Assembly (NCBI RefSeq): GCF_005405105.1
Contig: NZ_BJDK01000002.1
Coordinates: forward strand, 1-46,544
DNA length: 46,544 bases
Source: Lactiplantibacillus dongliensis
Lineage (GTDB): Bacteria; Bacillota; Bacilli; Lactobacillales; Lactobacillaceae
Reading direction: 5' to 3'
A model generated the notes under the pieces. The model ran no database searches and was not told the origin of the DNA. It saw only the letters and a program-made list of their open reading frames with translations. This document shows positions 8,796 to 16,904 of this stretch, piece after piece (position 1 is the stretch's first letter; each line of letters begins with the position of its first letter). The translations under genes were made by a program, and so were the position numbers.

Positions 8796-9374
8796 ATGAA
8801 GAGAAAGAGAATGCGGTTGGTTTTAATGGTGCTTACCGTGATATTATCATTAAACTTAGGGAGTATCGTTGAAGCATCATCAGCAGCTACCCCATTTAGC
8901 AGTCACCGCTGGCGGCAACCAGAAGTGACATATGTTTTTAAAACAAAATCCAATTATTACCGCAGTATTTATAAAAAAGCCATCAAGGCATGGAATAAGA
9001 CCGGTGATTTCAAATTTATTGCTGGTACTTCCAAGGATCATGACGTTGTCTTGACAACCAGTACTGCGACGACTGGCAAGTATAATATGCTAGCCGGGAT
9101 TACGTTTACTAAAGCTAATTCGGTAGGCTATTTCACTAGTGCAACGGTTAAATTACTCCGTAAGAACCTTGCCACTTATAAGTATTCCAAAGCTGACCGG
9201 GTCCACGTTGCCGAACATGAGCTAGGCCATGTGATTGGGTTGCAACACAGCACTAATTCACATAGCGTGATGATGGCAAATAATCGGTATAATGCAATTG
9301 CGGGGGTCGACAAGACCGCGGTTGCTAAACGGGACATCATGGCAGTTGGGAAGAGTTCACTAAGTTTACAATAA
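8796..9374 (+). CDS. Secreted matrixin-like zinc metalloprotease
   Basis: 192 residues. The signal peptide has KRKRMR, a hydrophobic core (LVLMVLTVILSLNLGSIV) and a cleavage region EASSA. The zinc site HELGHVIGLQH (His141, Glu142, His145, His151) fits HExxHxxGxxH of metzincins, and SVMMANN about ten residues on is a plausible Met-turn. Upstream, WRQPEVTYVF and AIKAWNKTGDFKFI match the first strands and helix of the M10 catalytic fold. It should act outside the cell; no wall anchor or propeptide Cys switch is visible. AGAAGG precedes the ATG by nine bases. An inverted repeat GGTAGC/GCTACC lies just upstream (about 8731-8766). Confidence 0.88.
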   Translation: MKRKRMRLVLMVLTVILSLNLGSIVEASSAATPFSSHRWRQPEVTYVFKTKSNYYRSIYKKAIKAWNKTGDFKFIAGTSKDHDVVLTTSTATTGKYNMLAGITFTKANSVGYFTSATVKLLRKNLATYKYSKADRVHVAEHELGHVIGLQHSTNSHSVMMANNRYNAIAGVDKTAVAKRDIMAVGKSSLSLQ

Positions 9375-9530
9375 ACTTAGCTTCATCTGGCGGCAGCTAT
9401 CAATCTGGAAGGTCGCCCTTAACTTAAAATTGAAATCCCCACTCGGTTGCTAGATACCTAGTAACTGGCAGATCTTCCGGCCTTGGCTTTCAGCAACCAA
9501 GGTCCGGCCTAAAAATTAGGAAAATAAACT

Positions 9531-9568
9531 AAGAATTGAGTCTAGTTAGGGACTGAATTCTTTTTTTT
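9531..9568 (+). terminator. Terminator after the metalloprotease region
   Basis: AAGAATTGAGTC / GACTGAATTCTT stem followed by a T-run. It lies 156 nt after the protease stop; the stretch between also contains CCTTGG/CCAAGG and GGAAGGTC/GATCTTCC inverted repeats and could form a structured 3' UTR. Confidence 0.8.
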
Positions 9569-9601
9569 CGCCCTTTTTCTTCTATATATAATGATTAATT
9601 T

Positions 9602-9742
9602 GTCACTCTGGTTGGGCCAGCCTTGGCTGGAACGTGGTGGCCGTGTTTATGAGCCGAAGGGCGGGTCTTATAAGCGAAAGCCACTCGCCTAAGTCAAATG
9701 ACACCACTGAGCCAATGCTGGTCCGCTCGGCGTTAGATAACC
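9602..9742 (+). repeat. Dispersed hairpin element, copy B
   Basis: It starts GTCACTCTGGTTGG, has GCTGGAACGTGGTGGCCG, GTTTATGAGCC and GGGTCTTATAAGC inner arms, and CACCACTGAGCCA...CTGGTCCGC on the right. Both edges match copy C (31282-31467, opposite strand), including the GTCACTCTGG flank. The rest of the gap (9743-9940) holds only the upstream region of the oxidase gene. Confidence 0.8.
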
Positions 9743-9940
9743 GGTTTATTGCAGGATAGTAGTGAACCAAGTTAGCTGATGACTAACTTGGTGTCTGGTA
9801 TTTGAACTTGAATCGGATATTGGGCAGGCATTGACACTCAATTAAAACAATTCTAAACTAGAGATAGATATCAGTAAGCGCTGACATCTGATTGGAATCA
9901 ATTAATAAAGACTGTTTAGAATTTTAGAGGGGATGTCACA

Positions 9941-11446
9941 ATGGCAAAGAAAGTCTATACTGATTATTTTTTTGATGAACCAGCTTTTAATACCCATGAT
10001 GGCGGGTATATTCCGTTAGTTACGCCGAAGGTTGCTCCTCAACCACTGGCCGTACCACCATTATTGAAGCCGGATAAGCAAACGGCGACTGACGACTATT
10101 ACACCGTCAAGGCTGAAGCGAGTGAAACCCAATTTCTACCGGGTAAGAAGACCAAGACTTGGGGCTATAACGCCGGGTTCTTAGGGCAAACGATTGTGTT
10201 TCGTAATGGGAAACACACCCATATTGATTTAAAAAATGCATTACCAGAATTAACCACGTTCCATTGGCACGGGTTAAATGTACCCGGCCCAATCACAGAT
10301 GGTGGCTGTCATGCACCAGTTTATCCCGGCAAGACCAATCATATTGATTTTGATGTGATGCAGCCGGCCGCTTCAATCTGGTTACATGCCCATCCATGCC
10401 CATCCACTGCGACCCAAGTTTGGAAAGGCTTGGCCGCAATGGTGATTATCAAAGATGATGTTGAAGATCAATTACCATTGCCACGTAACTACGGGGTCGA
10501 TGACATTCCGTTGGTCTTGCAAGATCGAGAATTCCATGAAGATAATCAATTTAACTATCGCGCAGATTATGATCCCGATGGTGTTCAAGGCCATACCGCA
10601 TTGGTTAACGGGACCGTCAATCCTTACTTTGATGTCACCACGCAACGCGTCCGGTTACGGATCTTAAATGGGTCTAACCGCCGCGAATGGCGGTTGCATT
10701 TTAATGACGATCTGGCCTTTGCCCAAGTTGGTTCAGATGGTGGGATCATGCCATCACCAGTTTACATGACGCATTTGATGATTACTTGTGCGGAACGTGA
10801 TGAATTGGTCTTGGACTTTGGTAAGTATCAACCAGGCGATGAAGTTACTTTGATGACTGATGATACGCCATTACTGCGTTTCCGGATTAAGGACTATACG
10901 CCAGACGACACCACGTTGCCTGAACACTTAGTGGATATCCCGGAAGAAAAGCCAACGCCAGGGCTACCGGTTCGTAAGATTACGATGGATGGCATGGACG
11001 AACAAGTGGCAATGGATGGTAAGAAGTTCGATATGCAACGGATCGATGCCCGTCAAAAAGTCGGCGATGTTGCCATCTGGGAAATTCGTAATACCAATAG
11101 TACGAAGAACGGGATGGTGCATCCATTCCACGTTCACGGGACACAATTCAGAGTGTTAGCCCGGAATGACGGCCCCGTTTATCCGAACGAACATGGCTTG
11201 AAGGATACCGTGGGGGTTAACCCTGGTGAAACGGTGCGGATTCAAGTTAAGTTTGATTTGACTGGGGTCTATATGTATCATTGCCATATCATTGAACATG
11301 AAGATGGTGGGATGATGGCGCAGATTGAATCGTATGATCCAGATCATCCAAAGACATACCATTTAATGGATATGGAAACATTAACGAAAGCTTTTGCAGA
11401 AGAACAAGGGGTTAAACCTGAAGATGTTTGGATGCCTGGCATGTAA
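9941..11446 (+). CDS. Multicopper oxidase (CotA/SufI type)
   Basis: 501 residues. All four copper-binding segments are present: HWHGLNVPG, WLHAHPCPSTATQVWKGL, HPFHVHGTQFRVL, and YHCHIIEHEDGGMM, the last with the type-1 copper Cys, two His and axial Met. No signal peptide or Tat motif is found, so the product is predicted cytosolic, unlike many homologues. The family oxidises phenols, bilirubin-like or metal substrates while reducing oxygen to water; lactobacillar members have been linked to breakdown of biogenic amines. Substrate cannot be read from sequence. GAGGGG lies eight bases before the ATG. It is followed 117 nt later by a DUF1304 gene, possibly co-transcribed, since no clear terminator separates them (only direct GCTGGC copies and a T-run). 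Confidence 0.93.
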   Translation: MAKKVYTDYFFDEPAFNTHDGGYIPLVTPKVAPQPLAVPPLLKPDKQTATDDYYTVKAEASETQFLPGKKTKTWGYNAGFLGQTIVFRNGKHTHIDLKNALPELTTFHWHGLNVPGPITDGGCHAPVYPGKTNHIDFDVMQPAASIWLHAHPCPSTATQVWKGLAAMVIIKDDVEDQLPLPRNYGVDDIPLVLQDREFHEDNQFNYRADYDPDGVQGHTALVNGTVNPYFDVTTQRVRLRILNGSNRREWRLHFNDDLAFAQVGSDGGIMPSPVYMTHLMITCAERDELVLDFGKYQPGDEVTLMTDDTPLLRFRIKDYTPDDTTLPEHLVDIPEEKPTPGLPVRKITMDGMDEQVAMDGKKFDMQRIDARQKVGDVAIWEIRNTNSTKNGMVHPFHVHGTQFRVLARNDGPVYPNEHGLKDTVGVNPGETVRIQVKFDLTGVYMYHCHIIEHEDGGMMAQIESYDPDHPKTYHLMDMETLTKAFAEEQGVKPEDVWMPGM

Positions 11447-11563
11447 AATGTTGCGCTTAGAACGGCTGGCAGTTGCTGGCTGTTTTTTTGAGCGTTAGTG
11501 GTTTATCCGTGGCGGTTAGTTTGGTAGACTAAAGTTAATTAGAAAGTAAAGGGGTTGGACGTT

Positions 11564-11932
11564 ATGGCAGTTGCTGCAATGATTATGGCAATCATCGTTG
11601 CTTTGGAACACTTTTTTATTCTATGGTTGGAAATGTTTAATGCCGATAGTGAGATGGCTTCACGAGCATTCGGGGTGCCACGCAAATTATTACAAGACCC
11701 AGCAGTAAAAACATTGTTGGGGAATCAAGGGTTATACAATGGTTTTTTAGCAGTCGGCATTCTGTTTAGTTTGTTCGTAGTTCCCGCCGTGGCTAGTACC
11801 GGGGTGACATTGTTCTTCTTAGCTTGTGTCATGGTGGCGGCCGTCTATGGCAGTGCCACCGCCAGCAAGGACATTATCGTGGTACAAGGTTTACCGGCGT
11901 TGATCGCATTCATCTTAGTCTACTTGGCTTAA
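11564..11932 (+). CDS. DUF1304 family membrane protein
   Basis: 122 residues from the ATG at 11564, with AAAGGGG nine bases upstream; a TTG at 11555 abuts the ribosome site and was rejected. Four membrane helices fill the protein. The segment VALEHFFILWLEMF followed by an Asn/Asp loop and AFG is the family hallmark, and QGLYNGFLA is the second conserved block. The function is unknown for the family. It ends at a strong shared terminator. Confidence 0.88.
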   Translation: MAVAAMIMAIIVALEHFFILWLEMFNADSEMASRAFGVPRKLLQDPAVKTLLGNQGLYNGFLAVGILFSLFVVPAVASTGVTLFFLACVMVAAVYGSATASKDIIVVQGLPALIAFILVYLA

Positions 11933-11960
11933 GTTATATCGGCATTAATAGGACAAAATA

Positions 11961-12006
11961 AAAAAGTTAACTCAGCCGAAGTGTCATGGCTGAGTTAACT
12001 TTTTTT
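11961..12006. terminator. Bidirectional terminator
   Basis: A perfect 17-bp stem, AAAAAGTTAACTCAGCC with its complement at 11988-12004, extended by T on both strands, between convergent genes. Confidence 0.93.
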
Positions 12007-12009
12007 AGG

Positions 12010-12927
12010 TTAGTCGTTCGCTGAAGCGAATTTGATCACTGTTGCCAACTTTTTGTAACCATAGACCAGTCCTAAGAAGAAGCTGGCTGCTAGCACTGCG
12101 GTGACCGGTAAGTGGCTAAACATATTAGCAGGTAAGACGAGTGCTAACAATGGAAACGCGTAGGCGGCGGGCAGCTTGATGTCAAGTAGCTGTAGTAGTA
12201 TGAAAACTAGTGGCAGGCTGATTAAGGTCGTGAGTAACCATGAGGCCAAGCCGATGTGGATCAACACGCCAATGGTGGCGGCAAGACTTAGGGCAATGAT
12301 CTGTTTGAACATTAGTTTACCGCTGTAAGTCGGCTTTTGAAGGACTTCAAAAAAGACGACTAATACAGGTGGAATTGCGGCCATCTGTGGGCGACCAACT
12401 AGCCAAACACCGCCGACCCACGCTGCTGCAACAACCATAAAGATCAGCATGGATTGATAATGCAAGGGTTCACCGGGTTTACAACCGTGTTGTAAGCCGC
12501 GGACGTAAACGCCCAGCATCAAAATCGCGGTAAATGCAAAGATCGCGACGATAAATGACCAGTGCGTTGCGTTGACGATGACGGGTAACAACCCGGTCGC
12601 AAATGAAGGTGCTAAAGCTGAACCAACGATGCGTAGCCAAATTAACATGGCAATCAAGGTCAACAAGACTTTTTCTGGGTAACCAATGGCTAGCTGATTT
12701 ACTAGGAACCCTAGCACCGCCGTGCCAAATGGGGCTAAGAAAATTTTGAACGGTTGGTTGACCCAGTCATTTTTGTGATAGATCCAAGTACCAGTTGTTA
12801 GGGCGCCGATTTCGGGCAAGATAATTTCGTAGTCATGTTGCCAAGTGGCGATGCCGACCATGATGAGGACTAATGCAAACCCGATAAGGTAATCGCGTAT
12901 TTCTAATTTGTTAAGGTGTATATTCAA
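12010..12927 (-). CDS. Multi-pass membrane protein of unknown function
   Basis: 305 residues; the TTG at 12927 has AGGAG seven bases upstream. Eight or nine hydrophobic helices are visible. Two similar halves can be suspected: each contains an extended helix pair with a Pro in the middle (VNQPFKIFLAPFGTAVLGFL and KLPAAYAFPLLALVLPANMF). The second segment resembles the HPP-type membrane family (xPPAAAYAL), but the HPP triplet is missing, so I leave it unassigned. It stands alone, with a 230-nt AT-rich region upstream. Confidence 0.75.
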   Translation of the reverse strand: MNIHLNKLEIRDYLIGFALVLIMVGIATWQHDYEIILPEIGALTTGTWIYHKNDWVNQPFKIFLAPFGTAVLGFLVNQLAIGYPEKVLLTLIAMLIWLRIVGSALAPSFATGLLPVIVNATHWSFIVAIFAFTAILMLGVYVRGLQHGCKPGEPLHYQSMLIFMVVAAAWVGGVWLVGRPQMAAIPPVLVVFFEVLQKPTYSGKLMFKQIIALSLAATIGVLIHIGLASWLLTTLISLPLVFILLQLLDIKLPAAYAFPLLALVLPANMFSHLPVTAVLAASFFLGLVYGYKKLATVIKFASAND

Positions 12928-13117
12928 GGTAATCTCCTACTAATTTTGATATAAAATTATAATATATTTGATAAACAACGAGTTCGAGTATAACACACTT
13001 TTTTGAAATATTCAGGTTGAAGGTAGTACGTTTTGGCCACGCTAATATTACTTTTAAATATCATTTTCTAACTAAAATATGATTGGATGGCGTTTGGTAA
13101 CGGTTAATTTGCGTGAT

Positions 13118-13150
13118 AAAAAAACGACCTGATTTTTTAAAATCAGATCG
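13118..13150 (-). terminator. Terminator of the PEBP-family gene
   Basis: CGACCTGATTTT / AAAATCAGATCG stem; on the minus strand it is followed by seven T. It lies 10 nt past the stop. Confidence 0.88.
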
Positions 13151-13160
13151 CTAAATTTCT

Positions 13161-13670
13161 TTATTTTTTACCGACAACGATCGTTTTAGCGGTGGCCAAG
13201 ATATGGTCGGCACTAAGTTTGTAGAAGTCATTCAACCAGTATCCGGGTTGTAAGGGCAACTCGGTGTCTAAGGCGTACAGCTTAAAGGTGTAGTCGTGAT
13301 CCTGATCAGGCGGATAAGGCCCAACGTAATGTTGCGTAACCTTTAAATCGGTTTCCCCGGTATAGCCGCCAGCAGTTGAGTTGTTACCTTGAACCATGGT
13401 AACAGCCCCCGTTTGGCTGGCATTTTCAGGAATCAGCGTGGTGTCTGCCGGTAGATTAGCTGCAATCCAGTGAATCCACGTAAAACCACCAACCGGAATC
13501 GCATCGTGGTCGTAAAAAACGAACGCCAAGGTTTTGGTACCAGCGGGCACAGCTTGAATATGAACTGGAAACGAAATAATGGGGTGGCCTTTGTACTGTT
13601 GATTGGCCGCTGCTTGTTTGGCATATTTCGCCGCTAGGACCCCATTTTCAGTTGGAATTGAGACTTGCAT
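13161..13670 (-). CDS. YbhB/YbcL-type PEBP family protein
   Basis: 169 residues, close to the family norm. The phosphatidylethanolamine-binding-protein signature is present in two blocks: FVFYDHDAIPVGGFTWIHWIAANLP (D-x-D-x-P and F-x-H-W in order) and YVGPYPPDQDHDYTFKLYALD (GPxPP with the DHxY). The ligand pocket residues are therefore intact. The bacterial biochemical role is unknown; the eukaryotic family binds phospholipid headgroups and regulates kinases. No signal peptide. AGGAGGGA precedes the ATG. The DUF2075 gene upstream on the same strand ends 29 nt before this ATG, so the two probably form an operon. Confidence 0.9.
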   Translation of the reverse strand: MQVSIPTENGVLAAKYAKQAAANQQYKGHPIISFPVHIQAVPAGTKTLAFVFYDHDAIPVGGFTWIHWIAANLPADTTLIPENASQTGAVTMVQGNNSTAGGYTGETDLKVTQHYVGPYPPDQDHDYTFKLYALDTELPLQPGYWLNDFYKLSADHILATAKTIVVGKK

Positions 13671-13699
13671 AAAAATCCCTCCTCGTAAGTTTACTTCTA

Positions 13700-14896
13700 T
13701 TATAACGCTAATAATCGTTGGCGTAGGACGGGGTCGACGGCATAAAGATATAGGCCGTAACGACCGCGTTTCATTAAAACGTTAATGGAATTGAAGATAA
13801 TCTGGGCTTTTAATGGGTTTAAGTTACCCAAGTCATCACGATTTTTAAACGCTTCTTGGTCTTCATAGCGCTCAGGACGGACGATTACCCGATCAGTTGT
13901 GGCGTCATAGCCAACCGATGGCCCTAAAATGACGCCGGCATAATTCAAGTCAAACCCTTGAATGGTATAGATGGATCCGACTTCATCCAAAGTTTCTGGG
14001 CGTAGCGCCCACGGATCATCCGTTAAGTTGACCTTGTCCCAAGGGAGCTTTAAGCTGCCCGCGGTCACATACCAAGTGCCGTGATTAACGACGTATGGAA
14101 AGTCAGCGGTCGCAATCATCCGCGAGAGTTGGACAGTCTGATCGCGTTGGCGAATCAAGTCATACATCGGCTGGCCGTCCTCAAAGATGCGAAAGTCAAA
14201 GTCGCGGACGTGTGGCTTGGCGGTTAGCTGACCACGAGTAAAGTGATTGATCCAGTCAACGACCGCGGTACTACCCGTGACCCGATACTGGGTATCCAGA
14301 TTAAATTGTTGATGCGGATAGGCCGCTAAGAAGGGCTGTAGGGCACTAGCTTGCCAGTAGCTCTTTAGCTTGAGGACCTGCCGTTCATCAAAGACCATCA
14401 CTACCACGCGGCTATGCTGAATCAGTTCGCTGAGTTGGTTGTGCTGATTAAAGCGATTGTACCGATCCGGCTGCGTTAGTAACAAATGGGCTTCATCAAT
14501 AAATGTGACATCGGCCAGTTGGTTGGTCTTCGCTAGGCGGTTAATTAATGGTGTTGGTTTTTGAAAATCCTTTTTACGCAGCTGGTCGTCTTCACCGGCC
14601 AAGCGTTTATAGATTTTAAGCATCTCATTATGGTTAACGACCAGATAGTTGGTCGTGCCTTGTAATGGATTAGCAGTTTGACTACGGCTGAGTGCTTGTA
14701 AACGGGCAAAAGCGGCTGCTAAGACGGCACTTTTGCCCGTGCCGGCATCACCATGGATTACAAAAAGGCCCGGTTGCGGCGTGTGTAAATGTTCGTTAAT
14801 GAACGTGAACAACTGGTGTTCAAGTTGTTGCTGAGCGGGTGATAACGCCGCAGTGGCCGCTAGTTTGAAGGTGGCGGCACTAAGTTCAGTTGTCAT
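13700..14896 (-). CDS. DUF2075 / SLFN-like P-loop ATPase
   Basis: 398 residues from the ATG at 14896, which has AGGGGG nine bases upstream; the longer ATG at 14920 would bury that site. Walker A is GDAGTGKS (residues 49-56), Walker B is TFIDEAHLLL, and further helicase-like motifs follow: VVMVFDERQVL, LDTQYRVTGS and EVGSIYTIQGFDLNYAGVILG. This order is typical of the DUF2075 family of superfamily-1-like NTPases. Some relatives accompany restriction or defence systems; no such partner is next to it here. It is transcribed divergently from an Rrf2 regulator across a palindrome that overlaps both promoters, so that regulator probably controls it. Confidence 0.87.
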   Translation of the reverse strand: MTTELSAATFKLAATAALSPAQQQLEHQLFTFINEHLHTPQPGLFVIHGDAGTGKSAVLAAAFARLQALSRSQTANPLQGTTNYLVVNHNEMLKIYKRLAGEDDQLRKKDFQKPTPLINRLAKTNQLADVTFIDEAHLLLTQPDRYNRFNQHNQLSELIQHSRVVVMVFDERQVLKLKSYWQASALQPFLAAYPHQQFNLDTQYRVTGSTAVVDWINHFTRGQLTAKPHVRDFDFRIFEDGQPMYDLIRQRDQTVQLSRMIATADFPYVVNHGTWYVTAGSLKLPWDKVNLTDDPWALRPETLDEVGSIYTIQGFDLNYAGVILGPSVGYDATTDRVIVRPERYEDQEAFKNRDDLGNLNPLKAQIIFNSINVLMKRGRYGLYLYAVDPVLRQRLLAL

Positions 14897-14940
14897 ATAA
14901 AAGGACCCCCTGAGCGTCATTATAACGTAAGCGCCATGTT

Positions 14941-14965
14941 AATTGAAATGATACTCATTACAATT
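14941..14965. promoter_or_regulatory. Palindromic operator between the DUF2075 and rrf2 genes
   Basis: A 25-bp near-perfect palindrome: AATTGAAATGA, centre TAC, then TCATTACAATT, with one mismatched pair per arm. Its right half contains the -35 TTACAA (14958-14963) of a plus-strand promoter with -10 TAATAC at 14982-14987. Its left half overlaps the expected -35 of a minus-strand promoter whose -10 TATAAT is at 14924-14919. A protein bound here could control both genes; the Rrf2 product is the natural candidate. Confidence 0.7.
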
Positions 14966-15025
14966 GGTGGTAGAATTAGGCTAATACAAGTTTGGCGAAT
15001 TTCGGATAATCTGGAGGGATTGTTT

Positions 15026-15496
15026 ATGAAACTTGATTTTTCGGTGGCGGTACATAGTTTACTGTATCTAGATGAACATCGACCACAAAAAGTGTCTAGT
15101 CGCGAGCTAGCACAGTCACTGCATTTAAATCCAGTGATGATTCGCAATATTTTGTCAGTTTTACATAAGCAGGGCTATCTGATCGGGACAGTTGGAAAAA
15201 ACGGGGGTTATCAGTTAGAAAAAGACCTGGCATCGATGAATGTCGGGGAGTTGTATGATGTCACAATTCCGCCAACGTTAAGTTACGCGCGCTTTATTAC
15301 GGGACATTCGCAGACAGACGATGCTGCGGATCAGTCGGCGATTGCGGCTAATATCAGTGAAACCTTAACGGATTTGTTCACGGTCGCTGATCGGCAATAT
15401 CGCGCCTATTATCATCAGTTCACAATGGCCGATTTGAAACATGATATTCAACACCATGGTTACTTTTTAGCTCAAGAAGCCGGTTTAGATTCTTAA
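15026..15496 (+). CDS. Rrf2-family transcriptional regulator
   Basis: 156 residues from the ATG at 15026 with GGAGGG before it; a longer reading from 14936 would run through the promoter. The N-terminal winged helix has the Rrf2 pattern: DFSVAVHSLLYL, SSRELAQSLHLNPVMIRNILSVLHKQGYL and GKNGGYQL. There are no cysteines at all, so unlike IscR or NsrR it cannot hold a cysteine-ligated Fe-S cluster and belongs with the YwnA-like members. The C-terminal part is an all-helical dimer or effector region. Probably autoregulated and controlling the divergent ATPase gene. Confidence 0.88.
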   Translation: MKLDFSVAVHSLLYLDEHRPQKVSSRELAQSLHLNPVMIRNILSVLHKQGYLIGTVGKNGGYQLEKDLASMNVGELYDVTIPPTLSYARFITGHSQTDDAADQSAIAANISETLTDLFTVADRQYRAYYHQFTMADLKHDIQHHGYFLAQEAGLDS

Positions 15497-15499
15497 TCA

Positions 15500-15570
15500 A
15501 AACAACGGACTTGTTTGCAAACTAAGGTGGGTTCACTTAAGAACCTTAATTTCAAACGGGTTCGTTGTTT
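15500..15570 (+). terminator. Long imperfect hairpin after rrf2
   Basis: AAACAACG...TTGTTTG can pair with CAAACGG...CGTTGTTT, enclosing AAGG/CCTT. No long T-run follows, so it may be a structured UTR rather than a strong terminator. Confidence 0.4.
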
Positions 15571-15645
15571 CGTATTGTCAGTTGGCGGTCCGGGTGGTAT
15601 CTTAAGAACCATTAAAAGTTAGGATATTTTGAAGGGGGCCTGGCA

Positions 15646-15966
15646 ATGCGAACACGGTTAGTTTTAGTTCATGAAGAGGGCCATTATCGAGAATTGGCCG
15701 AACAACGTTATTGGCTTGAGTCAGCGGATTTCTGGGGTGTCGATGGGCGTGGCAATACGGTCAATGAAGCCATTGGCAATTTTTTGACGAATCTCGTTCA
15801 GTATTGTCATGATTATTATGCTCGGGATTTGTGGCAGTTGGATAATCGTTTGATGCAGTTGGACCATGTTGATGCCGTCTTAGCCTATGCTGATGCTGGT
15901 AAATCACCAGCACCATTATTCTTGTTTAAAGTCGCGGTATCAGCGCAACAGTTGGCTTCCGCGTAG
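15646..15966 (+). CDS. HicB-like small protein
   Basis: 106 residues; ribosome site GGGGG about nine bases before the ATG. The first half (LVHEEGHYRELAEQRYWLESADFWGVDGRG followed by NTVNEAIGNFLTNL) has the shape of the HicB partial-RNase-H-like fold: beta strands, a G-x-G-x-T turn and an EA-x-x-N-helix. No DNA-binding helix-turn-helix is attached and no HicA toxin is nearby, so an orphan antitoxin-like or ligand-binding role is the best guess. I am moderately sure of the fold and unsure of the function. Confidence 0.7.
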   Translation: MRTRLVLVHEEGHYRELAEQRYWLESADFWGVDGRGNTVNEAIGNFLTNLVQYCHDYYARDLWQLDNRLMQLDHVDAVLAYADAGKSPAPLFLFKVAVSAQQLASA

Positions 15967-16073
15967 TCATCATAATTTGAAAGATTCTTAATGAACTCAT
16001 CACACTTCCATAACAATCCTACGATACACTTAGCGTTATAATTATTAACGTAAACTATTGGAGGGTTGTTTTT

Positions 16074-16616
16074 ATGGAATTAGATCAGATTTACCAATTA
16101 ATGGATAAGTTCGAACAAAGCAGCTTAACGAGTTTTGAATACCGCGACAAAGATTTTGAGATTCAGTTAGGCAAAAAGGCTCAAGCACATGCGGCGACAC
16201 CAGTGCCAGCTCCGGCGCAACCAGCACCGATTCCAAATGCCCCAGCAGCGAGTCAGGCGCCGGTTACCCCACAGCCAACGATGGCCTCAGTAGCAACGAC
16301 GGTCGCGCCAACTGCCGCCCCCACACCAGTAAGTGCGGCCCCGTTGGACGAGATTGATCCCAAACAATGTGTAACGGCCCCGGTGGTCGGCATCTACTAT
16401 CAGGCACATTCATCGGAAGAACCGCCCTATGTGACGGTGGGCGACCACGTTAGTGTTGGTCAGCAAGTGGGCTTGATTCAAGCGATGCAGATGATGCGGC
16501 CCGTTGTCGCTAAGCAATCTGGGCAAGTCAAGCAGTTCTTAGTGAAGAACGGCGATGACGTTAATTTCGGTCAGCCGTTGATCGAATTAGTACCGGATAA
16601 CTTAGGTGAACTCTAA
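16074..16616 (+). CDS. accB: Biotin-carboxyl-carrier-like protein lacking the biotin lysine
   Basis: 180 residues with the AccB layout: a short N-terminal domain (MELDQIYQLMDKFEQSSLTSFEYR), a Pro/Ala/Thr linker (about residues 40-95) and a C-terminal biotinyl/lipoyl domain from about residue 100. The biotin-accepting motif, normally E-A-M-K-M, is QAMQMM: Gln139 (CAG at 16488-16490) stands where biotin ligase would modify Lys. The flanking hairpin (VGLIQAMQMMRPVVAKQSG) and the closing GDDVNFGQPLIEL are otherwise normal, and the gene is intact with a good GGAGGG site and a strong terminator. It therefore cannot carry biotin in the usual way and stands apart from any acc/fab operon. It may be a decoy, structural subunit or lipoyl-domain relic. 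Confidence 0.85.
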   Translation: MELDQIYQLMDKFEQSSLTSFEYRDKDFEIQLGKKAQAHAATPVPAPAQPAPIPNAPAASQAPVTPQPTMASVATTVAPTAAPTPVSAAPLDEIDPKQCVTAPVVGIYYQAHSSEEPPYVTVGDHVSVGQQVGLIQAMQMMRPVVAKQSGQVKQFLVKNGDDVNFGQPLIELVPDNLGEL

Positions 16617-16620
16617 ACTT

Positions 16621-16664
16621 AAAAGCCCCAGTTCTAGCGCAGTTAGCGTTAGAGCTGGGGCTTT
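16621..16664 (+). terminator. Terminator of the accB-like gene
   Basis: AAAAGCCCCAG...AGCGC pairs with GCG...CTGGGGCTTTT, a 20-bp stem with few mismatches, followed by TTTG. Confidence 0.9.
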
Positions 16665-16710
16665 TGTTTGCTCCCGGTTTGCTCCCGGTTTGGCGAGGAT
16701 AATTGGGATT

Positions 16711-16768
16711 TAGTGCTAGAGTTTGAACTGCTTTTGTAGCGTTCAAATTAGGCGATGTCAGCTTGACA
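16711..16768 (-). pseudogene. Fossil fragment of an AlbA-type gene
   Basis: Reading the minus strand, 16767-16735 encodes VKLTSPNLNAT, which matches VKLTLPNLNYT in the intact gene at 17553-18866. The DNA match continues weakly to about 16711. Just beyond it, CTCCCGGT repeats (16671-16691) mirror the CTCCCGGT repeats that follow the intact gene. This is a remnant of a second copy. Confidence 0.6.
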
Positions 16769-16904
16769 CCTGGGTGTTTGCAACCGATTGTGCAACCATG
16801 GCGGGCGCAACTAGCCCGGGCAAAGTGCGGGATGTTCGGATTTGTTCGCTAGGAAGCGCGAGGTGTTTCGGGTATGATGATTCTAAGCAAAAGGGGATGA
16901 GAGC

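Noticed and set aside
9375-9530. Riboswitch-like structure downstream of the metalloprotease
   Set aside because: Several inverted repeats exist, but they are at the 3' side of a gene and match no class I know.
11447-11554. Terminator after the multicopper oxidase
   Set aside because: There is a T-run, but the GCTGGC copies before it are direct, not inverted, so I could not draw a convincing stem.
14936-15025. Extended N-terminus of the Rrf2 regulator
   Set aside because: It would translate the palindrome and promoter; the ATG at 15026 follows GGAGGG and starts the family motif.
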